A stretch of 64,000 nucleotides of DNA from Diorhabda sublineata (Eukaryota > Arthropoda > Insecta > Coleoptera > Chrysomelidae). The stretch covers positions 10,657,312-10,721,311 of the forward strand of contig NC_079483.1 of assembly GCF_026230105.1 (NCBI RefSeq). Direction: 5' to 3'. Under the pieces are notes generated by a model that made no database searches, was not told the origin of the DNA, and saw only the letters and a program-made list of their open reading frames with translations. Each line of letters starts with the position of its first letter. The first letter of the stretch is position 1. Both the position numbers and the translations under genes were made by a program. Positions 21,116 through 32,800 of the stretch are shown piece by piece.

Positions 21116-21584
21116 TTTCTTTATTAAAATAGTTAGATAAATGGAGGCAAAAAGACGTTTGAAGTATGTATGTCAAAAAAAACAAATTGTCAAACATTCT
21201 GAATAGACATAAACACAGAATATGATCGCTAATACTGTATACAATTATCGAATGTGAGATTGGTATCAGATGATTGGACATTACCCAGCTTTTGACGGTA
21301 TCTTCACACTCTGATGATGCCGAACACACGTTCTTCGTGACTGTCGCCAGCATAAATCCTGACAATATCGTCCAGGTGATGCTGCACGAGGTATAATTTT
21401 GGCACCGGGTTGCTACCTGTACAGAGAGAATTCTTAGACAAAAGAATGTAGAAGGCTGCTGTTTCTATGATGACATCATAGAAACTTAACAAATGAAACA
21501 TCATACACGGACGCACCCACCAACCAGATGGCGGTTTAGTATCTTTTTTCTTCAACGCCCTTTATCTTGAATACGGATGGCGCT

Positions 21585-21663
21585 ATGAAAATTTTTTACC
21601 AAGCAAACCCCAAATATTTTTTAGTTTTTTATATATCCTATAGATGGGATTACCTTTACTGAA
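21585..21663. repeat. Fragment of the CAGGGTG-type MITE
   Basis: AATTTTTTACCAAGCAAACC followed by CAAATATTTTTTAG and GATGGGATTACCTTTA corresponds to the inner and right part of the MITE at 11,557-11,779. The terminal CCCTGTA is lost. Confidence 0.45.
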
Positions 21664-21775
21664 ATTGGTACATATGTGCTGAAGGCAGCGAATTTAAAGG
21701 GGTTTTTAATTTATTTTGTGTATTTCTAATTATTGATGCTGCCAATAGGATCGCGACGCCGCGTGCTGTTATAAA

Positions 21776-22290
21776 ACATTTTTAAACGACACCATCTGAA
21801 AGTTGTTCGTTCTGTATGCATTTACATACCTAAAGTTGCGTTTTGAGTGTTCCATGTAGTGAAAGTGACAGTTCCGTACTGCAAAACACTTTCGGGACGT
21901 TTTGGAGTATACAATTTTAACTTCCTTAACTGTTATTCTAGCCACTTGAATGTTGACAGTTGACATTTAGTAGAGATATAAATATTCCATCTGCATCCAA
22001 TCCAATAAATATTAATAATTGTTCTGGAGGTACAATCAAAATTACTTTTTGCAAATAATTAATAAATTAATATTGACATCGCAAATATCATTAAGTACAT
22101 TATATTGTTCAATAAATAAAATGTTTATAATTCTCTATTATTTATTTTCTTTCCTCGGCGTAATTGAAAAAGTTTTGGATCTTATGCGTCGTCTAAAAAA
22201 TGTTGTGTGCGCCGCGGTTGAAATACTACTTTGTTGGACTCAGACTCGTCCAACAAAGTAGCACTTTCAGTTCTTGGCATATAAATAACG
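21776..22290. repeat. ~500-bp dispersed repeat, copy 1 (second copy 50,217-50,680)
   Basis: Two strongly matching blocks, 21,776-21,970 and 22,080-22,285, recur in the same order, strand and spacing at 50.2-50.7 kb. Shared pieces include CCATCTGAAAGTTGTTCGTT, GTTCCATGTAGTGAAAGTGA, ATCATTAAGTACATTATATT and CAACAAAGTAGCACT. Copy 1 has an extra ~40 bases inside the second block (a GTCGTCTAAAAAATG segment). No coding capacity is evident. It lies just upstream of the coiled-coil gene at 22,457. Confidence 0.75.
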
Positions 22291-22456
22291 ATTGAGTTGA
22301 TAAAACAGTTAAAAACGTCATATTCAATTGACGTTTAAAGACAATAATTATTCAGGATGACATACGTTACAATTCCTTCAAAATTAATTTGATTTACAAA
22401 ATAATACCTTCCATAAAAATTGTTCATTCAACATAGAAAAAATTATTCATGTAGTT

Positions 22457-23965
22457 ATGGCGGATCGACAACAAAATCCAGGAATATTGAAACATATTAA
22501 ACACTTGGAAAATCAAAATCACAAGCTGAGAAGGTTATTGATATCCACTTTAGACGTAGCGGATCAGAACGTTGCCAGCGCTTCGTTGTTACAAGAAAAA
22601 ACTAAATCTTTGGAGGGTACCGTATGTGATCTGGAAAGGACCAAGAACGATCTAGAAACACTTTTAGCTACTGCATTAATGAGTGATGAAGAGAATATTA
22701 AATTGACATTATTGAAATTAGAAAGCGAACATATACAATTAAGATCAAAACTTGACGAAACGGGCAAGAAAATTAACAACAACAATGAAGAAACACACAT
22801 GTCACAATCGGAAGGTACTGAACTAGAAAATACTATTCTAGAACTACAAGCAACAAAACAATCTCTTCAAGAACGTATAAAATTAATTGAAGGTAAAGAA
22901 TCTATTTTGACTGCTATAAGTAGTAAATTAAAAGCTCAACTATCAGAAATTGAAGAAAAAGAAGCACAAATGCAATACGGTAAAATCGAAGATTCGGAAA
23001 AAAAAATAGCAGTAAACGATAAGTCCAAAAACCAACAAGATACAGACTCATTATTAGCAAAAGAAAAAGAAATATTGATAGCTTTTCCACAAATAGAGAC
23101 AGCATTAACCGAAGAAACGAAATATTCCCATCTTGATAAGAAAATAATCGAATTAGAAAAAGCGAAAATGAAATTATACAACGATTTAGAAGAAACTATT
23201 CAGAATTCTTCCAACGAAATCGATGAAATCCGATCGGAATTATCAGACCCAGAAATTAAAAAATTAATACATGAAATTGATATTCAGAAAACAGTATTGA
23301 TGTATAATTTAAAATTGGCAAAATTACAAGACGAAACAACTATTCCCAAAATATCTTCTGCTCCCAATTTTCCAGTTACGGAAGAGCTGCCACCAAATCC
23401 TAACACATCAATGTCTTATAATGAAAAACAAGAAGGTGATAGCAGAGAAACTAAAATGGAAAATTTGACTAAATCATTAGAAATGAAAATTGCCGACTTG
23501 ACTAAGAATTTAAATAACGATTGGTATATTAATTCAGAAAAAAGAAACGAAACAAAATCTAAAAATACGCAAGAAGAATTAGATCAAATAGTTTCGAAAT
23601 TAGAAAACGAAAGGTCGAATCTACTACAACAACTTCACTCAGTATCGGCTAATAGTGCTCAACAATTTCTTCAAACGCAAAGTGAATTACATGGCACTTT
23701 CATGCGAGAAGTATCTTCCGAAACGTTCATCGAAGGCAACAAATTCGACGATGCTACTAATGAACTTTACGCCACCGAAGAGGCGAGATTGGAACAGAGG
23801 ATAAAAGAACTCGAAGCAGACAACGATAGAATCAAGATGGAATTAAATAATATTATAATGGAAATCGAAAAAGATCGGTCCGTTCTTCAACCTGAAATGC
23901 CTGAACTTCTTAAACAGGGAATCGCTAAACTGGAAAATGATACAATTCAAGTTGATAACAAATAA
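22457..23965 (+). CDS. Coiled-coil protein, 502 aa, paralogue of the 20,093-21,115 gene, function unknown
   Basis: An intact, intronless 502-residue ORF in good start context (GTTATGG). Nearly all of it is charged coiled coil with recurring 'LE..K..L' blocks: VCDLERTKNDLETLLATAL (about residues 56-74), LELQATKQSLQERIKLIE, IELEKAKMKLYNDLEETIQ, KLENERSNLLQQLHSVS and IKELEADNDRIKMELNNII. The N-terminus IKHLENQNHKLRRLLISTLD aligns with INLLENQNNRFKNLLDSAME of the divergent neighbour, supporting paralogy. A Pro-rich break sits around residue 300. Unlike the neighbour it has no CaaX end. AATAAA follows about 45 bases after the stop (24,009). Codon use is clean and there are no stops, so it is probably a real, lineage-restricted gene. 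Structural or scaffold roles are possible but unproven. Confidence 0.75.
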   Translation: MADRQQNPGILKHIKHLENQNHKLRRLLISTLDVADQNVASASLLQEKTKSLEGTVCDLERTKNDLETLLATALMSDEENIKLTLLKLESEHIQLRSKLDETGKKINNNNEETHMSQSEGTELENTILELQATKQSLQERIKLIEGKESILTAISSKLKAQLSEIEEKEAQMQYGKIEDSEKKIAVNDKSKNQQDTDSLLAKEKEILIAFPQIETALTEETKYSHLDKKIIELEKAKMKLYNDLEETIQNSSNEIDEIRSELSDPEIKKLIHEIDIQKTVLMYNLKLAKLQDETTIPKISSAPNFPVTEELPPNPNTSMSYNEKQEGDSRETKMENLTKSLEMKIADLTKNLNNDWYINSEKRNETKSKNTQEELDQIVSKLENERSNLLQQLHSVSANSAQQFLQTQSELHGTFMREVSSETFIEGNKFDDATNELYATEEARLEQRIKELEADNDRIKMELNNIIMEIEKDRSVLQPEMPELLKQGIAKLENDTIQVDNK

Positions 23966-24228
23966 CAAATGATTGAGACATTCGGTATATTATTGTTTGT
24001 GAATCTGAATAAATGATTTTTTTTTTAATATCTTTCTTTCACTGTTGTGACATTTCTAAAAATGGTAGCGTACACACATACAATGTGTCGTCACGTTGGA
24101 ATCCACAAATCCACGTACAGGCGCTTCTGACTTGACAGTTGTAGAGATATTGATGTGACATCATTTGTTTACTGAACTTTACTCAACCTTGACAGTCGAC
24201 ATCGTCGCTCGCGTCAATGTTTGTTATT

Positions 24229-24968
24229 AGTGCTCAGTGCTAATTCTAGTTGTATGGTAGAAATATGTTATGGAGTTTTGTTGATTTCACATTCTAATCA
24301 TATTTTTACGTTTCACATACGTTCTGCTTTCTAATTGAGTAGGCCTGTTCTATTTTGAAACCATTGTCTGTAAAGGCAGAGCTCCTAACCAGAAACTTTT
24401 TCCTTACTTATTGAGAATTGATCAAATTGACAGCTGAGCCGACCTATCCCAACCTTGACCCTATCCTTACCTCCTTATTTTATATAGAGTCAAAGTTGGT
24501 AGCCATGTTCATGTCAATTTTTAATTTAGTTAAGTTGGCAGGCTATAAGCACTTTTTGATATGTTCAAGTGACAGTAAAAAGCGAAATGAAATGTTGACA
24601 GGAAAACGTGCTCCAATTTGTAATTTCAAGAATTGTTAAGTATTGAGTAACAATCCGACGATTGTTTACCAAGAGTTTTGTTAATCAAAAGGTAAATTTT
24701 GACACTCTGTTCAATAAACTGAACATTTTCTCAAACTTTGGACTTCATCATTTCTCAACAAAGAACCCAAACCCACTGAAAATAAAAACATGCTCAATGC
24801 TATTTCTAGTTGTATTGTAGAAATAAGTTATGGCGTTTTGTTGATTTTACATTCTAATTATATTTTTATATTTTACATGCGTTCTGCATTCTAAGTCCTG
24901 TTCAATTTTAAAACCATTATCTGTGAAGGCAGAGCTCCAAACCTGAAACTTTTTCCGTACTAATCATG
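24229..24968. repeat. Pair of ~180-bp direct repeats, ~560 bp apart
   Basis: 24,229-24,413 and 24,792-24,968 align along their full length: AATGCTATTTCTAGTTGTAT, ACATTCTAATTATATTTTTA, CGTTCTGC(T/A)TTCTAA and GGCAGAGCTCC(T/A)AACC(A/T)GAAA. The ~380 bases between hold no recognised gene. It could be a small LTR-like or tandemly duplicated non-coding element; no primer-binding or polypurine tract was noted. Confidence 0.6.
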
Positions 24969-25359
24969 TTATTATGTTGAAGTTTGGCCTAAAATTAATA
25001 CGATTTAAGCTTAAATTTTCTTAGTATCTTTTGTTGTTTTGTATAATATAATTGTTTTAACTATTTTGGAGAATTGCTATAGCTTAGTGCACATTATTTA
25101 TATTTCTAAATGTTGTTGATGTCGATCTCTTCTGTTTTCAAATTAGTTTTTTTTTAAATTTTTTAAAAGAAAGATAAATATTAACGTTTCGGCTAATTTC
25201 AAGTCTCAAAATATGATTTTGACACTGGTAATTTGCGTATTTATATTAATCAATAGATCACCTACATCATAATTATTAAAATAAGAATAAAATCAAACTA
25301 GAACTTTATTCTAATAAGAAAAATTAATTTTTCCTTAGTTCTTACATCTCAAATATTTA

Positions 25360-26000
25360 ATTATTTGTAGTTTTATTAGAATTTAGAAATTAAAAGATAT
25401 ATTTCACTTAAATTATTTAGATCCTTTTTATCATTTATAGCTTTTTCGTTCTTATGAATGTGAACCATTTCTAAAAATTCTCTTCGTATTAGATTCCCCT
25501 TTTTTGAATTTTTGAATCTTTATAGTGCAGTTTTATTTTTTAATCGTATTGATGACCTCTTAATCTATTTTCAAAGTACTGAGATGTTTGCCCTATGTAG
25601 CGAGCGTCACAATTAGTACAAGACACTTGATATATAATATTACTTCTTTTGTTTTGTTGGTGTTTTAGATTTTATTTTAGTGAAATATTTGAATAACGTA
25701 TTATGTCCTTTATGACTTATACTAATACCATATTTATTGAAATAATTCGATAATTGTTGGGAAAGTCCTTGTACATATGGTAAGGAAAAATGTTTTATGT
25801 TTTGATATTTCGTTTCTGTTTTTGAATGATTCTAGTGATTTCTCCGGATAATTATTTTCTTTCATTATTATTTTGTTATGGTTGAATTGAAATAACATGA
25901 GGTTTAAATATACACAAATGAAGACTACGAAATAGTATATTACACACCGAGGTGGGAAGAATTTGGTTACTGTCGAGAGATTAGATACAGTTAACCAAAA
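25360..26000 (-). pseudogene. Penelope-like retroelement C-terminus with GIY-YIG endonuclease
   Basis: Minus strand, with several frameshifts: NNYPEKSLESFKNRNEI, a FFLTICTRTFPTIIELF piece, then YGISISHKGHNTLFKYF, a SNIIYQVSCTNCDARYIGQT segment and RLRGHQYD. After that REFLEMVHIHKNEKAINDKK and DLNNLSEIYLLI end the protein. The 'YQV.C..CDARYIGQTS' box is the GIY-YIG endonuclease characteristic of Penelope elements; upstream are pieces of the reverse-transcriptase-to-endonuclease linker. Related fragments occur at 42.1-42.9 kb. Stops and shifts show it is dead. Confidence 0.75.
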
Positions 26001-26179
26001 CGCGAAGCGTCGATCTCGAGACAAAAATGAAACTTCCTACCGAGGTTTGTATGTTATTTTATTTACAATCATCATATTTCGATCAAAATTGAGGGCGTAT
26101 GTAATATGACCTTTCTAACCTTTAATGACGTTAGTACTGACAGCATTGCATATATGGTTGTAAATAAACATAACATTAC

Positions 26180-26530
26180 TTAAGAAATTTGATTGTATTT
26201 GATTGTAAAATTTTTCCAGCATCTGACAACTCTTGAACCAAAGTTACTTTGTATAGATGGAATTTATTATCACTTATCATTTCAGATGTTTGCGATGTAT
26301 CAAGTTCCCTGGATATTTGTCTAGTACTCAAATGTGTCTTCTAACAGGAAACAAACATCTAAAGATTTGTCTTCAGTTGTTTTAGGTTTTCTGCGCCCGG
26401 ATTTGGATAAATCTTTTACTGAACCAGTTTCGTTAAACTTTTTCATTAATTTACTGACAGTAGATCCTATGGGATTTCGGTTAGGATATAAATTATTAAA
26501 GATATTACACGTTTCTTGTTGAATTATGAC
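26180..26530 (-). pseudogene. Transposase N-terminal helix-turn-helix remnant
   Basis: The minus strand reads NRNPIGSTVSKLMKKFNETG, VKDLSKSGRRKPKTTEDKSL and, after a break, QISRELDTSQTS then NKFHLYKVTLVQELSD. This is the N-terminal half of an insect-abundant Tc1/mariner-superfamily transposase ('F.ETGSV.D..KSGRPK', 'HPYKV.LVQEL.EDD'). The catalytic half is missing. Confidence 0.65.
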
Positions 26531-26589
26531 ATTTAGGTATAGGAAACATCAGATGAAAAATAATAAGTATTTCTTATGGATTTTTAAAG

Positions 26590-26760
26590 CGAAATATATA
26601 CAGGGTGATCTATTTGAAATAACACTCTCATTATTTGTCCGGAAAAGGTAAGATCTGACAACAATGTAGATAACACCATAATATCGATCGTATCACAAGA
26701 CTCTTGTAGCCGTTTCCGAGATATTTGAGGCGTTTCATACATAAAATTCACTCTGTATAA
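26590..26760. repeat. Possible MITE with CAGGGTG/CTGTATA ends
   Basis: It starts TATACAGGGTGATCTATTTG and ends AAAATTCACTCTGTATAA, giving a short imperfect inverted terminus. It contains TAGCCGTTTCCGAGATATTT. There is no coding capacity. It lies about 90 bases before the first visible KCTD exon. Confidence 0.45.
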
Positions 26761-26848
26761 GGTTTCCTTATTTATTTGAGATCATATTTGCTGATAGAAT
26801 TCCTGAAGACATTTATAATTATAACTAATTTTTTTTTTATCTTTTCAG

Positions 26849-29800
26849 ATACCCAGAATCTAAATTAGCGAAACTTTTCAATGGTAGTATACCCATTGTT
26901 CTTGATTCACTGAAACAACACTACTTTATAGACAGAGATGGTGGCATGTTTAGACATATACTTAATTTCATGCGTAATTCAAGATTACTTATTCCTGAAA
27001 ACTTCCAAGATCTTGATTTACTATTAGAAGAAGCTAAATATTTCGATATCACTCGTAAGTATCAATAAATTGATTTTTTCTACGTCCGTTATAATATTCA
27101 CGTTTTTTTTTTTTCATTAATTTGCATTCATAAAGAATATAATTTCCGAAGCGGTCAAAAAAAAAGTGGAAAAGTGGAAAAAGTGCCGTAGCGGTTAATT
27201 TTGTCACGCTTTGGCGTTAAGAAAAGTGCCGTAACGTGTCACACTTGATATTCGTTCAAGAAAATCTGTTTTGTGTCTAGTTAAAAAGGGAGTAGTATTA
27301 TTATTAGTGATGGCACGCATATCTTTCACCATATTAGTCAAGGTGTACTTAATAGCTTCTGTCAATATTTGTAAATTGAATTTTGGCAAAAAAATCACAA
27401 TCAACGCAGGTATTCTGTATTTTCGGTAACATTTTCTTAAGGTTCTTTGTTTTCATGCTAGTCTGTCGATTTATAGACAATTAATTTCCAAAGTATTATC
27501 TATACGAGCACTCTCTAGTGAAAAAGAAATAGTTCTGCGGGAAACACTCAATGATTTCCAATTTCTTACGAATCCAGACAAAATACATCGAGAAAATTAT
27601 AAATAACTTAAATTTCCAACCAACTATAGTCACCACCCATAAATAATTATAATAACCGCACTAACTTCCGCTCGTTATATCTATTTAAAAATTCCTAAGA
27701 ATCTATGTATACGACTCGAAAGTCCAGCAATTTTTTTTCATTATTCTTTTCAAAAAATGGAAATATTAACAGCGAGAACTAGCGACATAACGAAAGCATC
27801 CTGATCGAGTAGGTAAGAAGTACACACCAGAAGATGTTGTTGAATCGGCAACTACTGCAACTGTGAATCTTCTCCCTGAGAAATCCAGGAAACAGTATTT
27901 AACGGAATATAATTCTTTTATGGAGTGGCGTACTAAAAAAGGCATAAACAGCTTCACAGAAACAGTGTTACTAGCATACTTTGAAACTAAATCCAAAATG
28001 TGTAAGGCTTCAACACTTTGATCGACTTATACAAAACTGAAAGGCACCCTAATAGTAACTAACGACGTAGACATCAGCAAATACTCGAAATTTATTGCAT
28101 AATTGAAAAATGAAACAGTTGGCTATAGACCCAAAAAATTTAAAACATTTGCCCGTGAAAAAATTAATAAGATTCTGTTCTAAGCTCCAGAAGATCATAC
28201 TGAAACATTGTCAAGTTTCTCAATGCTAGAATATGAATTTTTTATTGAAGATTCCATAATCCCTAAGACGGATCGTAAATTTAATTCAACGAATACCAAA
28301 AGGGGTGGAAAAACCATTACACCACCAAATGTTTCGATGTGATAGATAAAACTCTTACCTTTGTTGATGTTATGGGAATCAAGGCTATTGTATCAGACAA
28401 GGTTTTGTATTTTATCTTAACCTATTTTCTCCCCAATTTTAAGCTTGAATTTTATGCGATATCCTTCACAACAAGCATCCTGACATCTTGTTAACTAAAC
28501 ACAATGAACAAACAGAGATTAGTTGAAACCTTACACGAAGTTGTCAAAGGAGTATTAGATACGAGAGGAGTAGTTGGGACAGCCTCCTGATGTATTACGA
28601 GAATGGTCCAACAAAGAAAACACAAAAATTTTGAATATCCTTTTAGCTCGATACCCTTTTTATAATAAGAATCGTGAAGCTCCTCAAAATAGCCGTTAAC
28701 ATCACCTCTAGATTGTTGGACAATCTTTGACCTCCGAACCATTTTTTCAAATCTAGGAACTGAAAATAATTTGAAGAAGCTAAATCTGATAAATAAGGTG
28801 CATGAGGTAGAAATTAAAACTTTAGTTCCTCAATTTTGGTCATTGTAATAACGGATGTGTGAGCAGGCGCATCGTCTTGACCAAACACCACTTTCTTCTT
28901 ATCCGAATGCCGCTGTTTTTGCTCGATTTCTGCTCTCAAACGTTGCAATAAATTCGCATAATACTCGCTGTTGATAGATTTTTCTTTTAAAAGATAGTCA
29001 ATGAAAATTATCCCATGCTCATCCCAAAACCGACGCTATAATCTTGCCTACAGATGGAAAGAACTTTGCCTTCTTTGGAGTCAGTTCTCCCTTTTCGTTC
29101 CATTGTTTGATTGTTCTTTCGTTTCGGGTGTGAAGTGACGGACTCACATTTTATCCGTGGTTATGAAACGGCGCAAAAATTCGGCTTTAATTCTGTAAAA
29201 GATTGCCAAACACTCGATGGAAACATCTTCCCGACGCTGTTTTTGTTCAATTGTGTGCAAACGCAGCACCCATCTTACCCATCTTCTCATGTCCAACTTT
29301 TAAGTTAACATGCCATGTATCACACTTTTGGAAATGTCTACATGTCTGCTAGCTCGCGCACTTCCAGTAAACAATCATCCAGCACCGTTTCGTAAATTTT
29401 CTTCAACATTTTTGGAGTCATTTGGTCGACCATTGCAATGCTGGTCTTTGAAGGTCATACAGCCTCTTTTGAACTCTGTTAATCAATATTTTAATGTTGA
29501 TAACGAAGCAGGAGTCTCACCCAGAATAGATTCTAGTTCACTGAAAAAATTCATTATTGATGGCTGCCAACAAATATTTAACAACGTGGCATCTTTAAGT
29601 CAAGTCAGGTACTTCTGGGACCGTCCTCGTTCATAACTACTATCCACTAGAACAGCAGAAATGAAAGTATAAGTATTGAACATACACTCTGTGACAAAGC
29701 TCAAAGTAAACTCTACTATAAAAGAAGTGGTGTGGATTGGTGGAACTTGATGTGAACCCGAAAACGACCTGCCTTAAAACCTTCACTAGAAAGAAAAAAC

Positions 29801-32800
29801 TCAATCTCAAGTCCATTAAGGTAGACGACAAGTCATGGAATGGAAAACACAAAGGAAATATCTTGAACTTATACTAAATAGTAAACTTCTCTGGATCAGA
29901 AAATGACTACTAAATCCACGAATTCCTTGATGGTGTTCACAAAGTCTGAATATCAAAAATACTGTCAGCTTTTGATGGGAAACCAAATATTCTTGGGTCG
30001 TTTTTATTAAATTTAGTTTTTAGTAAATAACAATCAAAACAAGCCTGTATAAGCAACATTGAAGTACTTTGGCAGATGCTTCGGCAGGCCTCAATAATGA
30101 AGCAGACTACTAATTATTATATGAAATGCGCCTTTAAATTGTGTATTATTACAAACTTATCAACTGATACATATTTTAGTTTGAACACTAAAATTACTAC
30201 TACGACCAGAATTATTCTGTTCAAACATACAAAAACATTTGTAGATCGACTTACTACATTCTTTTGTCGTTATAAAAATAATTAAGCATCAATATAAATA
30301 ATATAAATTAGTATTTTTATGTTGGTAATAAAGTTATACAATTATTAATTGTTTTTAATGGCTATTATCGAAGTAAATTGATTTGCAGCTATGGTTAAAC
30401 ATCTTGAACAGCTAAAAAGGGAAAGGATAAAAAACGGTGTGATTCTTCACAAATCTCAATCTACCGGAAACGAAAATAACCATCACAAATCGACTGAGAA
30501 TAACCGATTAGGACAAGAAATGTACGAGTGCGTAGCTTTGCACGTAAGTCCGGATCTAGGAGAACGTATAATGTTATCGGGAGACAGATCTCTACTCGAT
30601 GAGGTTTTTCCAGAAACTAATCAAGCAGTAATGGATGCCAGGTCGGGGGTTGCTTGGAATCAACAAGATGCGCATCATGTTATCAGGTCAGTATTATTCT
30701 AAGAATAGCAAACGCGCAATAACTTTGAAGGTCAAAGCGCTTTAGGTACCCTAGGAGTCAGATTTGCTTTACCATAATAGGTTTTCCAAATAAACACTTC
30801 CTAATTATCTTAATTTTAGCTCGTTCCCTCTCTGGGCGGGTCTTAACCGACACCAACTTATTCAGTATGTAAGAAACTTCATGAAATTATTCAATTATTT
30901 GTTAACTAATTCTTAATTGAATTTTGAAAGTATTTTTAAACGTTTTGATCTTATTTTATTCGAATTACTATGAAGGAAATAGTTATTTACGTAACTAGTT
31001 ATGAAAAGAGCGATTTGGTCAGCAAGAGCAAATCTATTCACGAAGGGTTAATAGGGTGGGTCGAAAATAGTATATTTGTTTTATAAAAGTAAAAGTGACA
31101 CGTTCAATGCGAATAAGATAAAGTTCTTGGTTGCGGAGAAAGAGCGCAGGGCTCTTCATCTGGAAAATATAGCGATACGTTTTTTAATTGTAACACCTGG
31201 TATATTTCCTTACAGTTAGACTCCTCCTATAAAGTGTATTTTAAAAGATATGACCATTTTTATATCCAATTTGCTACGAAATTTCTCGAATAACTAGTCA
31301 TTAAATGTTGTGTAGAATTCAAACTATGTAATTGTACTTCTGAACACAGTGTGAGCAAAAAATTAAAGTTATTTACTTAGTTTCTGTTATTTCTTCCATC
31401 TACAATGTGTATGCATGTTTGTATTCGATTTTTAAATGAATTTGATATTTGTAAACATACTTGACCTTTAACCGCTAACTAGCGGTATCTCATACCGACG
31501 TTGTTGAATTTCCTGCCTTAATTTTTGAAATGAATTTTTGCTGACCTTGAGACTTTCAGTACCTTTCAAGTTTATGTTGATGCGTACATTAGTAACGCGC
31601 TGGTAGTCAGTGGAATAACACGTGTAAGTTAGGTGCTGGAATTTTTGTTATTGTTTTTTTTTTTCATTTCTCGTTTTTCTAAGGGTTTTTTCTATAAAGA
31701 TATCACAGAGGGTGGTGCCATCGTCGATGCATCCGAACGATCCAAAATTTGGGGAATAATGCTTGAATCAATCAATTGAAGAAGACAATAATTTCGTAAG
31801 CGACGAGGATGAAAGTTACGTCTCTGAAAGTGAGCATGATACAGAATCGGAGCAATCGGAAATGAAGGAGAACATGAGGAAGTAAACAATGAACTTGAAG
31901 AAAATCTAAGAAGACAAGATTTTTTTACGGAAGTGAGAAGGTAAACGCTACGAAATAGTCAAAACAACCGCCTCCAGTAAATTATAGAACAAGAAGTCAC
32001 AACTTAGTGAAGAGTTCACCCGGGTTACGAGGTCGAGCAAAAGCATTGGAAGAAAATGCAAGCCCTCTGCAAGTATGGGAACTACTATTTAGCGCAGATA
32101 TGCTGCATGAACTTGTACATTGGACAAATCATAAATTTTCTCAAATTCGGACAGTACAAGAGAGCTTTTTTGGGTTGCTTACATACCTGTGTAAGTTTTT
32201 AAGGCAGGAAGACAGAGTTTAGAGGGTTTTTTTGCTACTGATGGCACTGCAAGAGTTGTATTTAGGTGTACAATATCAGGAAGAAAGTTTGAAACTTTCT
32301 AAGTCGCACTGAGATTTGATAATGACAGGGATATAGCAGAGAGAACGAAGGAAGATAGAGGTGCAGCTCTATTTAGGAAGTTTATTGATAATTCACAAAA
32401 AACTTTTCCTTGAAGACATTTGTTTGAGTGGATGAGTGCCTAGTGGCTCATGCGGATTCGTAACGTACATGCCAAATATGGCATAATAATTATGTGCCTC
32501 ACAGATGCCACAAATAATTATTTGTATAATGTTTACATTTATTGTGGGAAAGGTTCGGATCGTCATGGATTATCAGCAAAAGAAAAAAAATTGCAAGCTC
32601 TCCCTCAGTCTGTGGTAAGGTTAGTAAAGCCCATAGAAAAGTCCAACAGAAACGTGACAGCAGATAATTGGTTTAGCAGTTTACAACTTGTGACAGAATT
32701 ACAAAACAGAGAATTGACATTTTTGGGTACATTGAAAAAGAACAAACCGATGAATCCGGCCTCTTTTTTGTCAGACAAAAAGAAAGAAGTCGGTAGTAAA

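Larger units (their letters stand above)
21116..22456. promoter_or_regulatory. Shared 1.34-kb region between two divergent coiled-coil genes
   Basis: The two coiled-coil ORFs start at either edge, so promoters of both should lie here, though no clear TATA box was assigned. It also contains a MITE fragment (21,585-21,663) and a ~500-bp block repeated at 50.2-50.7 kb (21,776-22,290). A minus-strand frame near 21.3-21.55 kb has no recognised domain. Confidence 0.35.

Noticed and set aside
21304..21555. Minus-strand 83-aa ORF with a 'WWVRP' run
   Set aside because: The run recalls the start of PIF/Harbinger nucleases, but nothing after it matches, and no terminal repeats or other parts are nearby.
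22564..23181. Minus-strand ORFs across the 502-aa coiled-coil gene
   Set aside because: Shadows: hydrophobic Leu/Phe/Ser-rich translations are expected opposite Glu/Lys-rich coiled coil.
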